Assembly (NCBI GenBank): GCA_003219095.1
Contig: QHPM01000172.1
Coordinates: 1 to 11,832 of the forward strand
Direction: 5' to 3'
Length of the DNA stretch: 11,832 bases
From: Verrucomicrobiota bacterium
Lineage (GTDB): Bacteria; Verrucomicrobiota; Verrucomicrobiia; Chthoniobacterales; UBA10450
This document shows positions 1 through 6,989 of this stretch, piece by piece; position 1 is the stretch's first letter, and each line of letters begins with the position of its first letter. The notes under the pieces were generated by a model, which made no database searches, had not been told where the DNA came from, and worked only from the letters and a program-made list of their open reading frames with translations. Position numbers and translations under genes: made by a program.

Positions 1-20
1 TCTGCAACGAGCAATTTCCT

Positions 21-770
21 GTGTTTTCTGTGGAAACTCGCGTCCTGATTTTGAATCCAGATCCAGTCTTCGAAGACCGATTACTGTCGATTTTCGATCT
101 GACGAATTGGACCGAGACGCGCATTGTCCGGAGTGTTTCCGAAGCGGTCTCGATATTAATGGCGGAGAGTTTTGATGGCTTCGTCATCGAAGGAGAATCG
201 GAATCCGCGGTCGAGACTGCGACCGTGGTTCGACAGCATTTTCCGTCATTGAGGCTTCTGTGCGTGCCCTGGCAACGTCCATCGGCAGATTCAATCCACA
301 TTGCTCAACAACAGCAGATCCCGCTGGCCAATGGCGCTGCCTCCACCAAGCGACTGCGCGGCGAGGTCCGGCGTTTTCTAAATGGTCTCGATAGTCATTC
401 GGGGGCATCGGCGGAAGGGATCGACCCGTGCCACTCTCTGATTGGAAATTTGAACCAATTCTCGGCGGCCGAAGTTTTGCAAATGACCTGCATGGGGCAA
501 CGAAGTGGACGTTTTACCTTTAAGTCGGGACGCGGTAACAGCGAAATCTATCTGCACCAAGGGGAAGTTCGGCATGCCGCCTATGGAACACTGGAAGGCG
601 AAGGGGCTCTGGCGGAGATTTTCCGCTGGCGGCAGGGCCGTTTTTATTTTGAAGAGGGGATCATCAGCCAGGAACAATCTGTCGATCGGCCATTGGCCCA
701 TCTGCTGCTTGATAATCTGCAAAAATTCGATGAGACCCTCGAGGTAGCCACCGTCACGCCGATGCGATGA
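21..770 (+). CDS. Degenerate receiver-like domain plus PATAN (DUF4388) domain protein
   Basis: Residues about 5-120 have the alternating hydrophobic strand and helix pattern of a response-regulator receiver (VLILNPDP at the start), but the phospho-acceptor strand reads FDGFVIEGE, with no Asp at the usual place, so it is probably a pseudo-receiver that is not phosphorylated. Residues about 138-215 match the DUF4388/PATAN family: LIGNLNQFSAAEVLQM, then IYLHQGEVRHA, then GEGALAEIFRWRQGRFYFEE. PATAN domains are known in bacterial and cyanobacterial regulators, where they are thought to mediate protein contacts; the partner here is unknown. The start is uncertain: GTG at 21 and GTG at 30 are both in frame, the frame is open to the window edge, and there is no clear ribosome site. 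The stop overlaps the next start as ATGA, so the two genes are almost certainly co-translated. No membrane segment or DNA-binding domain is visible. Confidence 0.8.
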   Translation: MFSVETRVLILNPDPVFEDRLLSIFDLTNWTETRIVRSVSEAVSILMAESFDGFVIEGESESAVETATVVRQHFPSLRLLCVPWQRPSADSIHIAQQQQIPLANGAASTKRLRGEVRRFLNGLDSHSGASAEGIDPCHSLIGNLNQFSAAEVLQMTCMGQRSGRFTFKSGRGNSEIYLHQGEVRHAAYGTLEGEGALAEIFRWRQGRFYFEEGIISQEQSVDRPLAHLLLDNLQKFDETLEVATVTPMR

Positions 771-1225
771 AAGACCAAGAAACCGAAACCAAACTGCGTC
801 TGATTTCGCTTCAGCTCGAGAGTTGGAAGAAATTGCACGATCTCATCACCTATGGCTTGGACAAGGCCAAGCCGATCATTTCGGTGGAACAGGAACGGCA
901 ATTTACCGAAGTGCGAGCAAATTTGTTGCAGGAAACCGAGCACGTTCTCCGGGAATTGAATTTGTTAAGCGACTTATCAGGCCGGGCCATGAGCGTGTTG
1001 AACCGCGGTTCTTCTCTGCGCGTGGTGCGTGAACTTTCAAATGACGAGGCCCGCCGCCTGGAAGTGGAATGGAACGGGGTTTTCACCAAGCTGGGCGTGG
1101 TGCGGGGACAAGTGAAATCGCGGCGGAAAGCCTTGGCCGAAGCGACTCCATTCGCCCATTTCATGAGTCGTCTGCGCGGCGACCGGTGGTGGCATAGCCT
1201 TTCCAAGGCCGAATATGCCCCTTAA
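767..1225 (+). CDS. Small helical protein of unknown function, coupled to the PATAN gene
   Basis: I do not recognise a family for this 152-residue protein. It is soluble-looking, charged and almost wholly helical. Residues 1-70 contain several heptad-like stretches, for example KLRLISLQLESWKKLHDLI, that could form a coiled coil. The central part has GRAMSVLNRGSSLRVVRE, and the C-terminus is basic and ends in a Trp pair (DRWWHSLSK). It has no signal peptide, membrane helix, metal motif or catalytic signature. Its ATG shares bases with the TGA of the preceding gene (ATGA at 767-770), which points to translational coupling and suggests that its product works with the PATAN protein. Coding potential is supported by that coupling, by GC-biased third positions and by a normal intergenic gap before HU. 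Function is unassigned. Confidence 0.72.
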   Translation: MKDQETETKLRLISLQLESWKKLHDLITYGLDKAKPIISVEQERQFTEVRANLLQETEHVLRELNLLSDLSGRAMSVLNRGSSLRVVRELSNDEARRLEVEWNGVFTKLGVVRGQVKSRRKALAEATPFAHFMSRLRGDRWWHSLSKAEYAP

Positions 1226-1314
1226 TTTTCCGGCGATCTTGGGGAGAGGAATAAAAGCCGCAAATTTTCGGCTTCGCCCACGCAAATTCAAGCGCCAGCG
1301 CGATTTATTTGTGG

Positions 1315-1320
1315 TATATT
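1315..1320 (+). promoter_or_regulatory. Possible -10 box (TATATT) just before the HU-family gene
   Basis: TATATT ends 5 bases before the ATG at 1326. If used, transcription would start at or very near the start codon, giving a leaderless or nearly leaderless message. AAGG at 1321-1324 is only one base from the ATG, too close for a normal ribosome site. No good -35 hexamer lies 16-18 bases upstream, so this is tentative. Confidence 0.25.
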
Positions 1321-1325
1321 AAGGT

Positions 1326-1679
1326 ATGGCGAAGTTAACCAAACGGGACATTGTGGTGGCGATCAGCAATCAGACGGGCATGGTCCAGCACCAGGTTTTC
1401 GATGTCGTCCAGCGCACGCTGGACCACATTACGGATAGCCTTGCTAATAACGTGGCGGTGGAGTTGCGAAATTTCGGGGTCTTTCAACCGCGCTTGACCA
1501 AACCGCGCGTTGGCCGAAACCCGAACGAGCCGGGGAGCAGCTTCGTTATTCCGGCACGAGCGACGGTGAAATTCAAGCCAGGGAAAATCATGCGTCAGCG
1601 GGTGGAGAAGTTATCACGCGAATTAAAGGACGCTTCGGAGCGCAAAGCCGCGACCAACGCTCCATCCACTCCTGCTTAA
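1326..1679 (+). CDS. HU/IHF-family DNA-binding protein
   Basis: The 117-residue product begins MAKLTKRDIVVAISNQTGM, the typical helical dimerisation segment of HU/IHF proteins (residues 1-45). The beta-arm core follows: VELRNFGVFQPRL, then KPRVGRNPNEPGSSFVIPAR, with the conserved RNP tip that inserts into the minor groove, and VKFKPGKIMRQRV as the closing strand and helix. The family compacts or bends DNA and supports replication, recombination and transcription; HU and IHF cannot be separated safely from this sequence. About 20 residues after the domain form a short polar, Ala/Lys-rich tail (ERKAATNAPSTPA), longer than enterobacterial HU and of unknown use. The ATG at 1326 fits the family N-terminus exactly. 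The gene is preceded by a 100-bp gap and its stop lies 5 bases from the stop of the convergent kinase gene. Confidence 0.95.
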   Translation: MAKLTKRDIVVAISNQTGMVQHQVFDVVQRTLDHITDSLANNVAVELRNFGVFQPRLTKPRVGRNPNEPGSSFVIPARATVKFKPGKIMRQRVEKLSRELKDASERKAATNAPSTPA

Positions 1680-1684
1680 TCGGG

Positions 1685-4183
1685 CTATCGTTGTTCGACG
1701 CCGCTGTTGCCGAGCAGTCGCTGGATCACTTCCTCCAGCCGCTCGAAGTTGATCGGCTTGGTTAAGTGTTCGGAGAAGCCGGCGGCATGGGCGCGGTTGA
1801 CGTCGTGTTCCATTCCAAAGCCGCTTAGAGCAATGCCGGGCACGCCCCGACCACGCATTTCCTGCATTAATTCGTAGCCGCTTCGGTCGGGCAAACCGAT
1901 GTCGCTGATCAAGAGGTCGAAATTTTCCTGCCGAGCTTTCTCAGCCGCCTGATCGGCGGTGTAGGCAATGGTGATATCATAACCGCGCCGTTCCAGAATC
2001 ATTTTCAGACCAGTACAGGTATCCTCATGGTCGTCCACCACGAGCAAGCGCGGCGGGCGGCCGGGCAGCTTTCGCCTCGAGACCGGTTCGGCGCCATTTG
2101 GGGGCGACTCGCCATCATGCGCCGCGGGCTCGGCGATTGTTCCGAGACGAACGCTGAAGGTAGCGCCGCGGTTCGGGCCGGGACTGGCGGCAGAAATGAT
2201 TCCGCCGTGGGCAAGGACCATAGCCTTCGAAATGGCGAGGCCAAGCCCCAAACCGCCGAATTTCCGGGTGATGGAGCTTTGGCCCTGCTCAAAGGCGGTG
2301 AAAATTTTCGAGACCTTGTCCGCCTCAATCCCAATGCCGGTGTCGCTAACATCGATTTCGATTTGTCCAGGCTGCGGGTTTGAGGTGACAAGGGATATTC
2401 GTCCGCCCTCGTCGGTAAACTTGACGCTGTTTTTGATCAGGTTCCAAAAAACCTGTTGCAAGCGCGCCGGATCGCCCTGCACGAAGTGGTCATGAGCGTT
2501 TAGATTCAAGTCGATCTCGAGCGTTTTTTGCGAAATTTCCTCGCGGCAAATTTCAAGTGCGCGTTGCAAGACATTGTGCACGCTGACCGGTTCGAGACTG
2601 AGCTTGAGTTTTCCTTTGGCGATGCGGGTAATGTCGAGCAGATCATCGATCAGGCGTGCTTCCAGTTCCACATTTCGCCGAATAACGTCGAGTGCCTGAC
2701 GCACTTCGGCTGAATCGGCTACATGTGTCTCCAATGCCGAAACCATCGCGATCACGGGCGAAAGGGGATTGCGTAGTTCATGAGAAAGAAGCGCGAGAAA
2801 TTGATCTTTGGCGGCGTTCGCGCTCAGCAGTTCGTTGCGCAGGGTCATATCGCGCGTTTTCTCCTCCACGAAATACAGCACGCCCTGAATGTTCTGGCGC
2901 GAATCGAGCAGGCGCAGAAGGTTGACATTGCAAAAACGTGTTGCGCCCGTGCGATCGCGGAACGGTTCTTCGATCAATTGATAGGGCCTACCGGTCGCGA
3001 GCACATTCTCGATTATTGTTGGCGATACGATCTTGATCTGGTCGTAGGTCACCGCCCCAATGTCTGTTCCGGCCGGAAGCTGGCCAATCTGCAACGCCAT
3101 TTGCGCAAAAGCGTCGTTTACGTGCAGGAAGCGGCGAGTTTCCGGGTCAACTAATGCGATGCCGATCGGCATGTTGGCCAAAATCTTTTGGTTAAAGCTG
3201 ACTTCGCGTTCGATCCGACGCGCAGATTCCGCCTGCCGACGATAAAATCTTCCTGCGAGAATGGCGGCGACCAGCGTGCCGGCAATCAACCACCCCGCCG
3301 GTACCGTGATTTTGCGGAGCAAATCATGCACCGGTGCGTAAGCGATTTCTTCCGGCTGGCGGATGATTGCCAGCCATTGCGCCGACTCCAGCGGCTCGAA
3401 CGAGTAAATGTTGCCGTCTCGACTAAGATGGCCGCTTTGCTCCTTTTGAATATAGGAGATCAATTTCGCTTCCGCCCGGGGTCCTGGTTCGGTCTCGGAT
3501 TTGAAGTCGGGGGTAAAAAGCGGGAACCCTTGCTGATCGATAATTTGGCAAACAGTGCGGTCTGTGAACGAAATCGAGGAAAGACGTCGGCCGATCCGTT
3601 CGATCAAAATAGACGCGCCGATATACCCGATGGTTTTGCCGCCGCGCGTTCGCACTGCGCCCACGACATCAGTGACCATTCGGCCGTCGACGGGCCTTTG
3701 GTGAACGGGCGAAACGTAGGTACTGGCTCGCCCGTCGGCACCGTCTTTCCAAATATGGGGATGAAATGATTGGCCTCGTAGATTCGGCGCAGCCGGCAGA
3801 GTACCGAGAAGTTTACCGTCAGCCGTTGCAATGAACATTCCGTCAATCCGCGGATAAGAGAAAAACTTCTCTGCGATCCATTGCTGGGCAGTGTCCTGAG
3901 GATTGGGCGCGGTAAAAACGCGCTCCATGTCAGGAAGGGTTTGATAATAGGAGACGATGCTGGCGGTGCTGGCCAGGTCGTCATCGACCAAATGACCGAT
4001 GAGCTGGACAAAGGTCTGACGGTCACGCAAAATTTTCGATTCCAGCGTCTTTTTGAGTGTGGTGTAAGAAACCAGCAACATCAAAATCGATGGCACCCAT
4101 CCGGCGAGCAGCACCGTCAACACAATGTCGAAGCGTTCGAGATTTCTCCCCCTTTTTTTGGTCGTAACCGGTCCGATTGCCAT
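1685..4183 (-). CDS. Membrane-bound hybrid sensor histidine kinase (sensor, PAS, HisKA, HATPase, receiver)
   Basis: The 832-residue protein has a first membrane helix at about 20-41, an extracytoplasmic sensor region of about 250 residues resembling Cache-type domains (RIDGMFIATADGKLLGTLP; GKTIGYIGASILIERI), and a second helix at about 293-311. A PAS domain follows at about 331-440, then HisKA with the H-box FLALLSHELRNPL (phospho-acceptor His468), and HATPase_c with the N-box (Asn581, Asn585), the G1 box DTGIG (614-618), the F-box FTAFEQG and the G2 box GGLGLGLA (643-650). The C-terminal receiver (about 712-825) keeps Asp717/Asp718, phospho-acceptor Asp761, Ser787 and Lys809. All catalytic residues are present, so autophosphorylation and transfer to its own receiver are expected. 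The ligand is unknown and no cognate output regulator or phosphotransfer protein is next to it. It is convergent with HU. The ATG at 4183 lacks a clear ribosome site. Confidence 0.95.
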   Translation of the reverse strand: MAIGPVTTKKRGRNLERFDIVLTVLLAGWVPSILMLLVSYTTLKKTLESKILRDRQTFVQLIGHLVDDDLASTASIVSYYQTLPDMERVFTAPNPQDTAQQWIAEKFFSYPRIDGMFIATADGKLLGTLPAAPNLRGQSFHPHIWKDGADGRASTYVSPVHQRPVDGRMVTDVVGAVRTRGGKTIGYIGASILIERIGRRLSSISFTDRTVCQIIDQQGFPLFTPDFKSETEPGPRAEAKLISYIQKEQSGHLSRDGNIYSFEPLESAQWLAIIRQPEEIAYAPVHDLLRKITVPAGWLIAGTLVAAILAGRFYRRQAESARRIEREVSFNQKILANMPIGIALVDPETRRFLHVNDAFAQMALQIGQLPAGTDIGAVTYDQIKIVSPTIIENVLATGRPYQLIEEPFRDRTGATRFCNVNLLRLLDSRQNIQGVLYFVEEKTRDMTLRNELLSANAAKDQFLALLSHELRNPLSPVIAMVSALETHVADSAEVRQALDVIRRNVELEARLIDDLLDITRIAKGKLKLSLEPVSVHNVLQRALEICREEISQKTLEIDLNLNAHDHFVQGDPARLQQVFWNLIKNSVKFTDEGGRISLVTSNPQPGQIEIDVSDTGIGIEADKVSKIFTAFEQGQSSITRKFGGLGLGLAISKAMVLAHGGIISAASPGPNRGATFSVRLGTIAEPAAHDGESPPNGAEPVSRRKLPGRPPRLLVVDDHEDTCTGLKMILERRGYDITIAYTADQAAEKARQENFDLLISDIGLPDRSGYELMQEMRGRGVPGIALSGFGMEHDVNRAHAAGFSEHLTKPINFERLEEVIQRLLGNSGVEQR

Positions 4184-4432
4184 CTTCGATAGCGACTATA
4201 TTAACACAAAATCGCTCCCTCTCCGAGCAGCGAACGCCATGCCGCCGGCTCCCGAAAGGAACAAGCCATTTCGCTTTCGTGAGACGATAAATGGTTGTGT
4301 GGTTTTAACTTCAAGCCCGGTCGGCGCGAGAGAACCCGCCTTTTTTTGATTTGACGACACCCCCAGAAGCGGCATCATGTCGCCCTTGCAGAGTAATCGG
4401 CAAGGCAGTCTGGATTCCTAAGGCAAGGAGGC
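4184..4432. promoter_or_regulatory. Divergent intergenic region between the kinase and glycosyltransferase genes
   Basis: This 249-bp region must hold the promoters of both divergent genes. On the minus strand a -10-like TATAGT (plus-strand 4195-4200) lies 11 bases before the kinase ATG, without a good -35. On the plus strand TTGACG at 4351-4356 could be a -35, but the matching -10 position (CATCAT at 4373-4378) is weak. I see no operator repeat, riboswitch or convincing small gene; a short minus-strand open frame at 4196-4378 has no recognisable features. Confidence 0.4.
4420..4431 (+). promoter_or_regulatory. Shine-Dalgarno region of the GT2 gene
   Basis: Two overlapping purine tracts precede the ATG at 4433: AAGG at 4420-4423 (9 bases away) and a strong AAGGAGG at 4425-4431 (only 1 base away). 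The nearer, stronger one is too close for usual initiation, but no in-frame alternative start lies just downstream, so ATG 4433 is kept, with the AAGG at 4420 as the better-spaced site. Confidence 0.5.
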
Positions 4433-5926
4433 ATGTTTTCATTCATCTGGACAATCTGTTACCTCAGCGTGCTCGTCGGCCTTTCGGCTTACGGCCTGCA
4501 CCGCTACTTTATTATCTACCTCTTCCTCAAGAATCGGAAACGCGAGCCGGTGCCGGCGGGCCGATTCGAACAATTGCCGGTCGTGACCGTGCAGTTGCCG
4601 ATCTTTAACGAAGTTTACGTAGTCGAGAGATTGCTGCGCTCGGTCAGCGAATTGGATTACCCTCGCGATCGGCTGCAAATCCAGGTGTTGGACGATTCGA
4701 CCGACGACACGCGCGAGATTACGGCGGATTGTGCGGTGGAATTGCGTGAACGCGGTTTCGATGTCGAACTGATTCATCGAGTCGATCGCACCGGCTTCAA
4801 AGCGGGCGCGCTGGAACGAGGGTTGGCTACCGCGCGCGGAGAATTCGTTTGTATCCTGGATGCCGATTTTGTTCCGCCGCCGCATTTGCTGCGCAAGACG
4901 GTCGATTTCTTTACCGACCCGAAGGTGGGAATGATTCAAACGCGCTGGGGCCATTTGAATCGCGGCTATTCCTTGCTCACCCGAGTGCAGGCAATGTTTC
5001 TCGACGGCCATCTCGTTCTCGAACAAACCGCGCGCTCTCGCAGTGGTCGCTTTTTCAACTTTAACGGAACGGCCGGGCTCTGGCGAAAATCGTGCATTGA
5101 AGAGGCCGGCGGCTGGCAGCATGACACGCTGACCGAGGACCTGGATCTGAGTTATCGCGCGCAACTGGCCGGCTGGAAGTTTATTTTCCTGCCCGACGTT
5201 GTTACCCCGGCAGAGCTGCCGGTCGATATGAATGGCTTCAAGTCCCAGCAGCATCGTTGGACGAAAGGCTCCATCCAGACTTGCAAAAAACTGCTGCCGG
5301 AAATTTGGCGGAGCAAGCTGCCAATGCCAATCAAGCTGGAGGCGACCGGTCATCTTGTTTCCAATTTCGCATATTTGCTTCTCGCTTGTCTCGTTGTCCT
5401 GCTCCATCCCTCGACCGGTGGACCGCAATCCGGCTGGGTGCGCACGCTGCTTATTGATGTGCCGATCTTTCTGACCGCTTCAGTCTCGGTCGCAGTCTTT
5501 TACATTTGCGCGCAGCGCGAGCTGCATCCCCGAACCTGGATGAAGGAAATTATGCTATTGCCATGCCTGCTCGCTCTTGGGGTCGGCCTGTCGCTAAATA
5601 ATGCCCGCGCCGTCCTCGAAGCGGTGTTCAATCATAAATCAGATTTCACCCGCACCCCGAAATATGGGATAGAACGCAAAGCCCAGCCGTGGCGCAATTG
5701 CCGTTATATGCCGCGCAAGTCGGTATTGCCTGCGGCTGAGATGTTTTTCGCCGTTTACTTTAGCTACTTTGTCTGGTACGCGATCGAGCACGGACAGTTC
5801 CTTTCGGTCCCGTTCTTGCTTATGTTTCAGTTTGGGTTTCTTTACGTCTCATTTTGCTCCGTCATACAATGGCTACCGAAATTCAATTGGAACAACGGCC
5901 GCGCCCCGGACGCGCTCCCAGCCTGA
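4433..5926 (+). CDS. GT2 family membrane glycosyltransferase, cellulose synthase-like
   Basis: The 497-residue protein has an N-terminal membrane helix (about 4-32), a cytosolic GT-A domain (about 48-290) and three or four further helices (about 305-325, 340-360, 372-392, 435-475). The processive GT2 signatures are complete: DDS (87-89), DAD (143-145, metal/nucleotide site), TED (234-236, catalytic base) and QQHRW (272-276, the QxxRW acceptor/translocation motif). This arrangement is that of cellulose synthase/mannan synthase-like enzymes, which polymerise a nucleotide-sugar and pass the chain across the inner membrane. There is no PilZ domain and no neighbouring BcsB, BcsZ or other cellulose gene, so cellulose itself is not supported; a beta-glycan, mannan or a single-sugar transfer are alternatives. 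The downstream L,D-transpeptidase starts within or just after its 3' end, suggesting one transcript and a cell-envelope role. Confidence 0.93.
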   Translation: MFSFIWTICYLSVLVGLSAYGLHRYFIIYLFLKNRKREPVPAGRFEQLPVVTVQLPIFNEVYVVERLLRSVSELDYPRDRLQIQVLDDSTDDTREITADCAVELRERGFDVELIHRVDRTGFKAGALERGLATARGEFVCILDADFVPPPHLLRKTVDFFTDPKVGMIQTRWGHLNRGYSLLTRVQAMFLDGHLVLEQTARSRSGRFFNFNGTAGLWRKSCIEEAGGWQHDTLTEDLDLSYRAQLAGWKFIFLPDVVTPAELPVDMNGFKSQQHRWTKGSIQTCKKLLPEIWRSKLPMPIKLEATGHLVSNFAYLLLACLVVLLHPSTGGPQSGWVRTLLIDVPIFLTASVSVAVFYICAQRELHPRTWMKEIMLLPCLLALGVGLSLNNARAVLEAVFNHKSDFTRTPKYGIERKAQPWRNCRYMPRKSVLPAAEMFFAVYFSYFVWYAIEHGQFLSVPFLLMFQFGFLYVSFCSVIQWLPKFNWNNGRAPDALPA

Positions 5927-5934
5927 TCGCGCCC

Positions 5935-6678
5935 ATGTCTCGCCTTCGTTGGTTCATGCTAATTGCGGTGGTTGCCCCGGGCACGACGCAACTGCGCGCA
6001 CAGCTGGTCCAGCCAAACGTGATCGTTAGCGTCCTCGATCAAAAATTGATGCTCCTCGACAACGGCGGCAATGCCGCGGTTTATCCCATCTCTACCTCGA
6101 AATTCGGAATCGGCGATAGATGGGGTTCGATGGCCACACCGCTCGGCACTCTCCAGGTTGCTCAAAAAATCGGTGATCATGCTCCTGTCGGCGCCGTTTT
6201 TCACAACCGCCGTTTCACCGGCGAAATTTTGCAACCGAATACGCCAGGCCGCGATCCCATCATCACCCGCATTATCTGGCTCCGCGGTCTGGAAGCTGCA
6301 AACGCGCATGCTTATAACCGGGGCATCTACATTCACGGCACGCCTGAGGAGAAAACGATCGGCCGGCCGGCCAGCTACGGTTGTGTTCGAATGAAATCCT
6401 CCGATGTCTCCGCCCTTTATGCGCAGTTGCCTCTCGGCGCAATTGTGCAAATCACGCCCGACCATTTGCCTAAGGTGAATCGCTCCGCCAAAACTGCGGT
6501 CGTTTCTGCGCTAGCTTCTGCTCCTGCTCCGACTCATGCCGCTGGCGCCGAAGACGTCGGGCGCGCCGGCAAAGAAGTCAGACGCTGCCACCTCGTTGCG
6601 GAACGCTCGCGCCTAATCGCGCGGTCGCGGTTGACAAATGGGAGCGCATCCATGACGCTCCCGCCCGCAATTTTTTGA
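5935..6678 (+). CDS. Exported L,D-transpeptidase (YkuD domain)
   Basis: The YkuD catalytic domain (about residues 28-175) carries IYIHGTPEE (His134) and ASYGCVRM with the nucleophile Cys150, the signature of enzymes that make 3-3 crosslinks in peptidoglycan or attach proteins to it. ATG 5935 gives a compact signal peptide, MSRLRWFMLIAVVAPG..., with likely cleavage after LRA (residue 22); this is why I chose it. In-frame starts at ATG 5869 and TTG 5854 would overlap the glycosyltransferase gene and add a long basic N-region. The protein is periplasmic or secreted. The tail after residue 180 is odd: it is Ala-rich, then turns basic and unlike a normal domain. Another frame reads PLAPKTSGAPAKKSDAATS and stops at 6614-6616, so a small frameshift near 6530 may have lengthened the tail. 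The YkuD domain itself is unaffected. Confidence 0.92.
   Translation: MSRLRWFMLIAVVAPGTTQLRAQLVQPNVIVSVLDQKLMLLDNGGNAAVYPISTSKFGIGDRWGSMATPLGTLQVAQKIGDHAPVGAVFHNRRFTGEILQPNTPGRDPIITRIIWLRGLEAANAHAYNRGIYIHGTPEEKTIGRPASYGCVRMKSSDVSALYAQLPLGAIVQITPDHLPKVNRSAKTAVVSALASAPAPTHAAGAEDVGRAGKEVRRCHLVAERSRLIARSRLTNGSASMTLPPAIF
6640..6676 (+). terminator. Hairpin plus T6 between the transpeptidase and rpsT
   Basis: A perfect 7-bp stem (GGGAGCG ... CGCTCCC, 9-base loop) is followed after 8 bases by six T residues at 6671-6676, only 6 bases before the rpsT ATG. It could be an imperfect intrinsic terminator for the upstream genes or a leader hairpin acting on rpsT. The gap between stem and T-run weakens the terminator reading. 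If the transpeptidase really ends at 6616, this element is wholly non-coding. Confidence 0.4.
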
Positions 6679-6682
6679 TCGC

Positions 6683-6931
6683 ATGGCCAACACCAAATCC
6701 GCTGCCAAACGTGCGCGCCAGACCGAGCGCAGGGCGCTTCGCAATCGCCGCGTTTTGAGCCGTATTCGCACTTTAAGTAAGCGCGCCGCCAACGCCGAGG
6801 CGCCGGCGAGCGATATCAACGCACTCCTTTCTGCCATAGATAAAGCGGCCAAGCGCGGAATTATTCATCGCAATGCCGCCATTCGACGCAAAGCCAGACT
6901 GACGCGCGCTCGCGCTGGCACCAGGAAGTAA
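6683..6931 (+). CDS. rpsT: Small ribosomal subunit protein S20
   Basis: The 82-residue product starts MANTKSAAKRARQTERRALRNRR, the near-universal S20 N-terminus, and keeps the SAIDKAAKRGIIHRNAAIRRKARL block that contacts 16S rRNA. S20 binds early during 30S assembly and has a three-helix bundle fold. At 82 residues it is slightly shorter than many S20 proteins (usually 85-90); the middle helix connection (residues about 30-46) is the short part. The ATG at 6683 is fixed by the conserved N-terminus. No Shine-Dalgarno site is visible; instead a T6 tract and hairpin lie immediately upstream, which could matter for the autogenous control known for S20 in other bacteria. The neighbours on both sides are unrelated, so it may be read from a promoter inside the upstream gene. 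Confidence 0.97.
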   Translation: MANTKSAAKRARQTERRALRNRRVLSRIRTLSKRAANAEAPASDINALLSAIDKAAKRGIIHRNAAIRRKARLTRARAGTRK

Positions 6932-6967
6932 AGGGAGCCTCGCGCGTTTAGCATTGCATCTGGCGCA

Positions 6968-6988
6968 GGACAGATAAACTTGCTGTCC
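6968..6988 (+). other. Small hairpin abutting the DUF6580 start codon
   Basis: GGACAG (6968-6973) and CTGTCC (6983-6988) form a perfect 6-bp stem with a 9-base loop, ending one base before the ATG at 6990. No T-run follows, so it is not a terminator. It could shade the start site, or be chance. Confidence 0.25.
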
Positions 6989-6989
6989 G

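Noticed and set aside
1255..1274. Hairpin AAGCCG ... CGGCTT upstream of the HU gene, considered as a terminator for the preceding gene
   Set aside because: Only a 6-bp stem, with the T-run in the loop and none after it.
4196..4378. Short minus-strand open frame of 60 codons upstream of the kinase gene
   Set aside because: No ribosome site, no family likeness, and it fills the divergent promoter region.
4439..5428. A 329-codon open frame antisense to the glycosyltransferase gene
   Set aside because: The plus strand encodes all GT2 catalytic motifs; the antisense product has no recognisable domain and is a codon-bias shadow.
6631..6636. TTGACA considered as a -35 box for rpsT
   Set aside because: No -10-like hexamer at 16-18 bases downstream; that position reads GACGCT within the hairpin arm.
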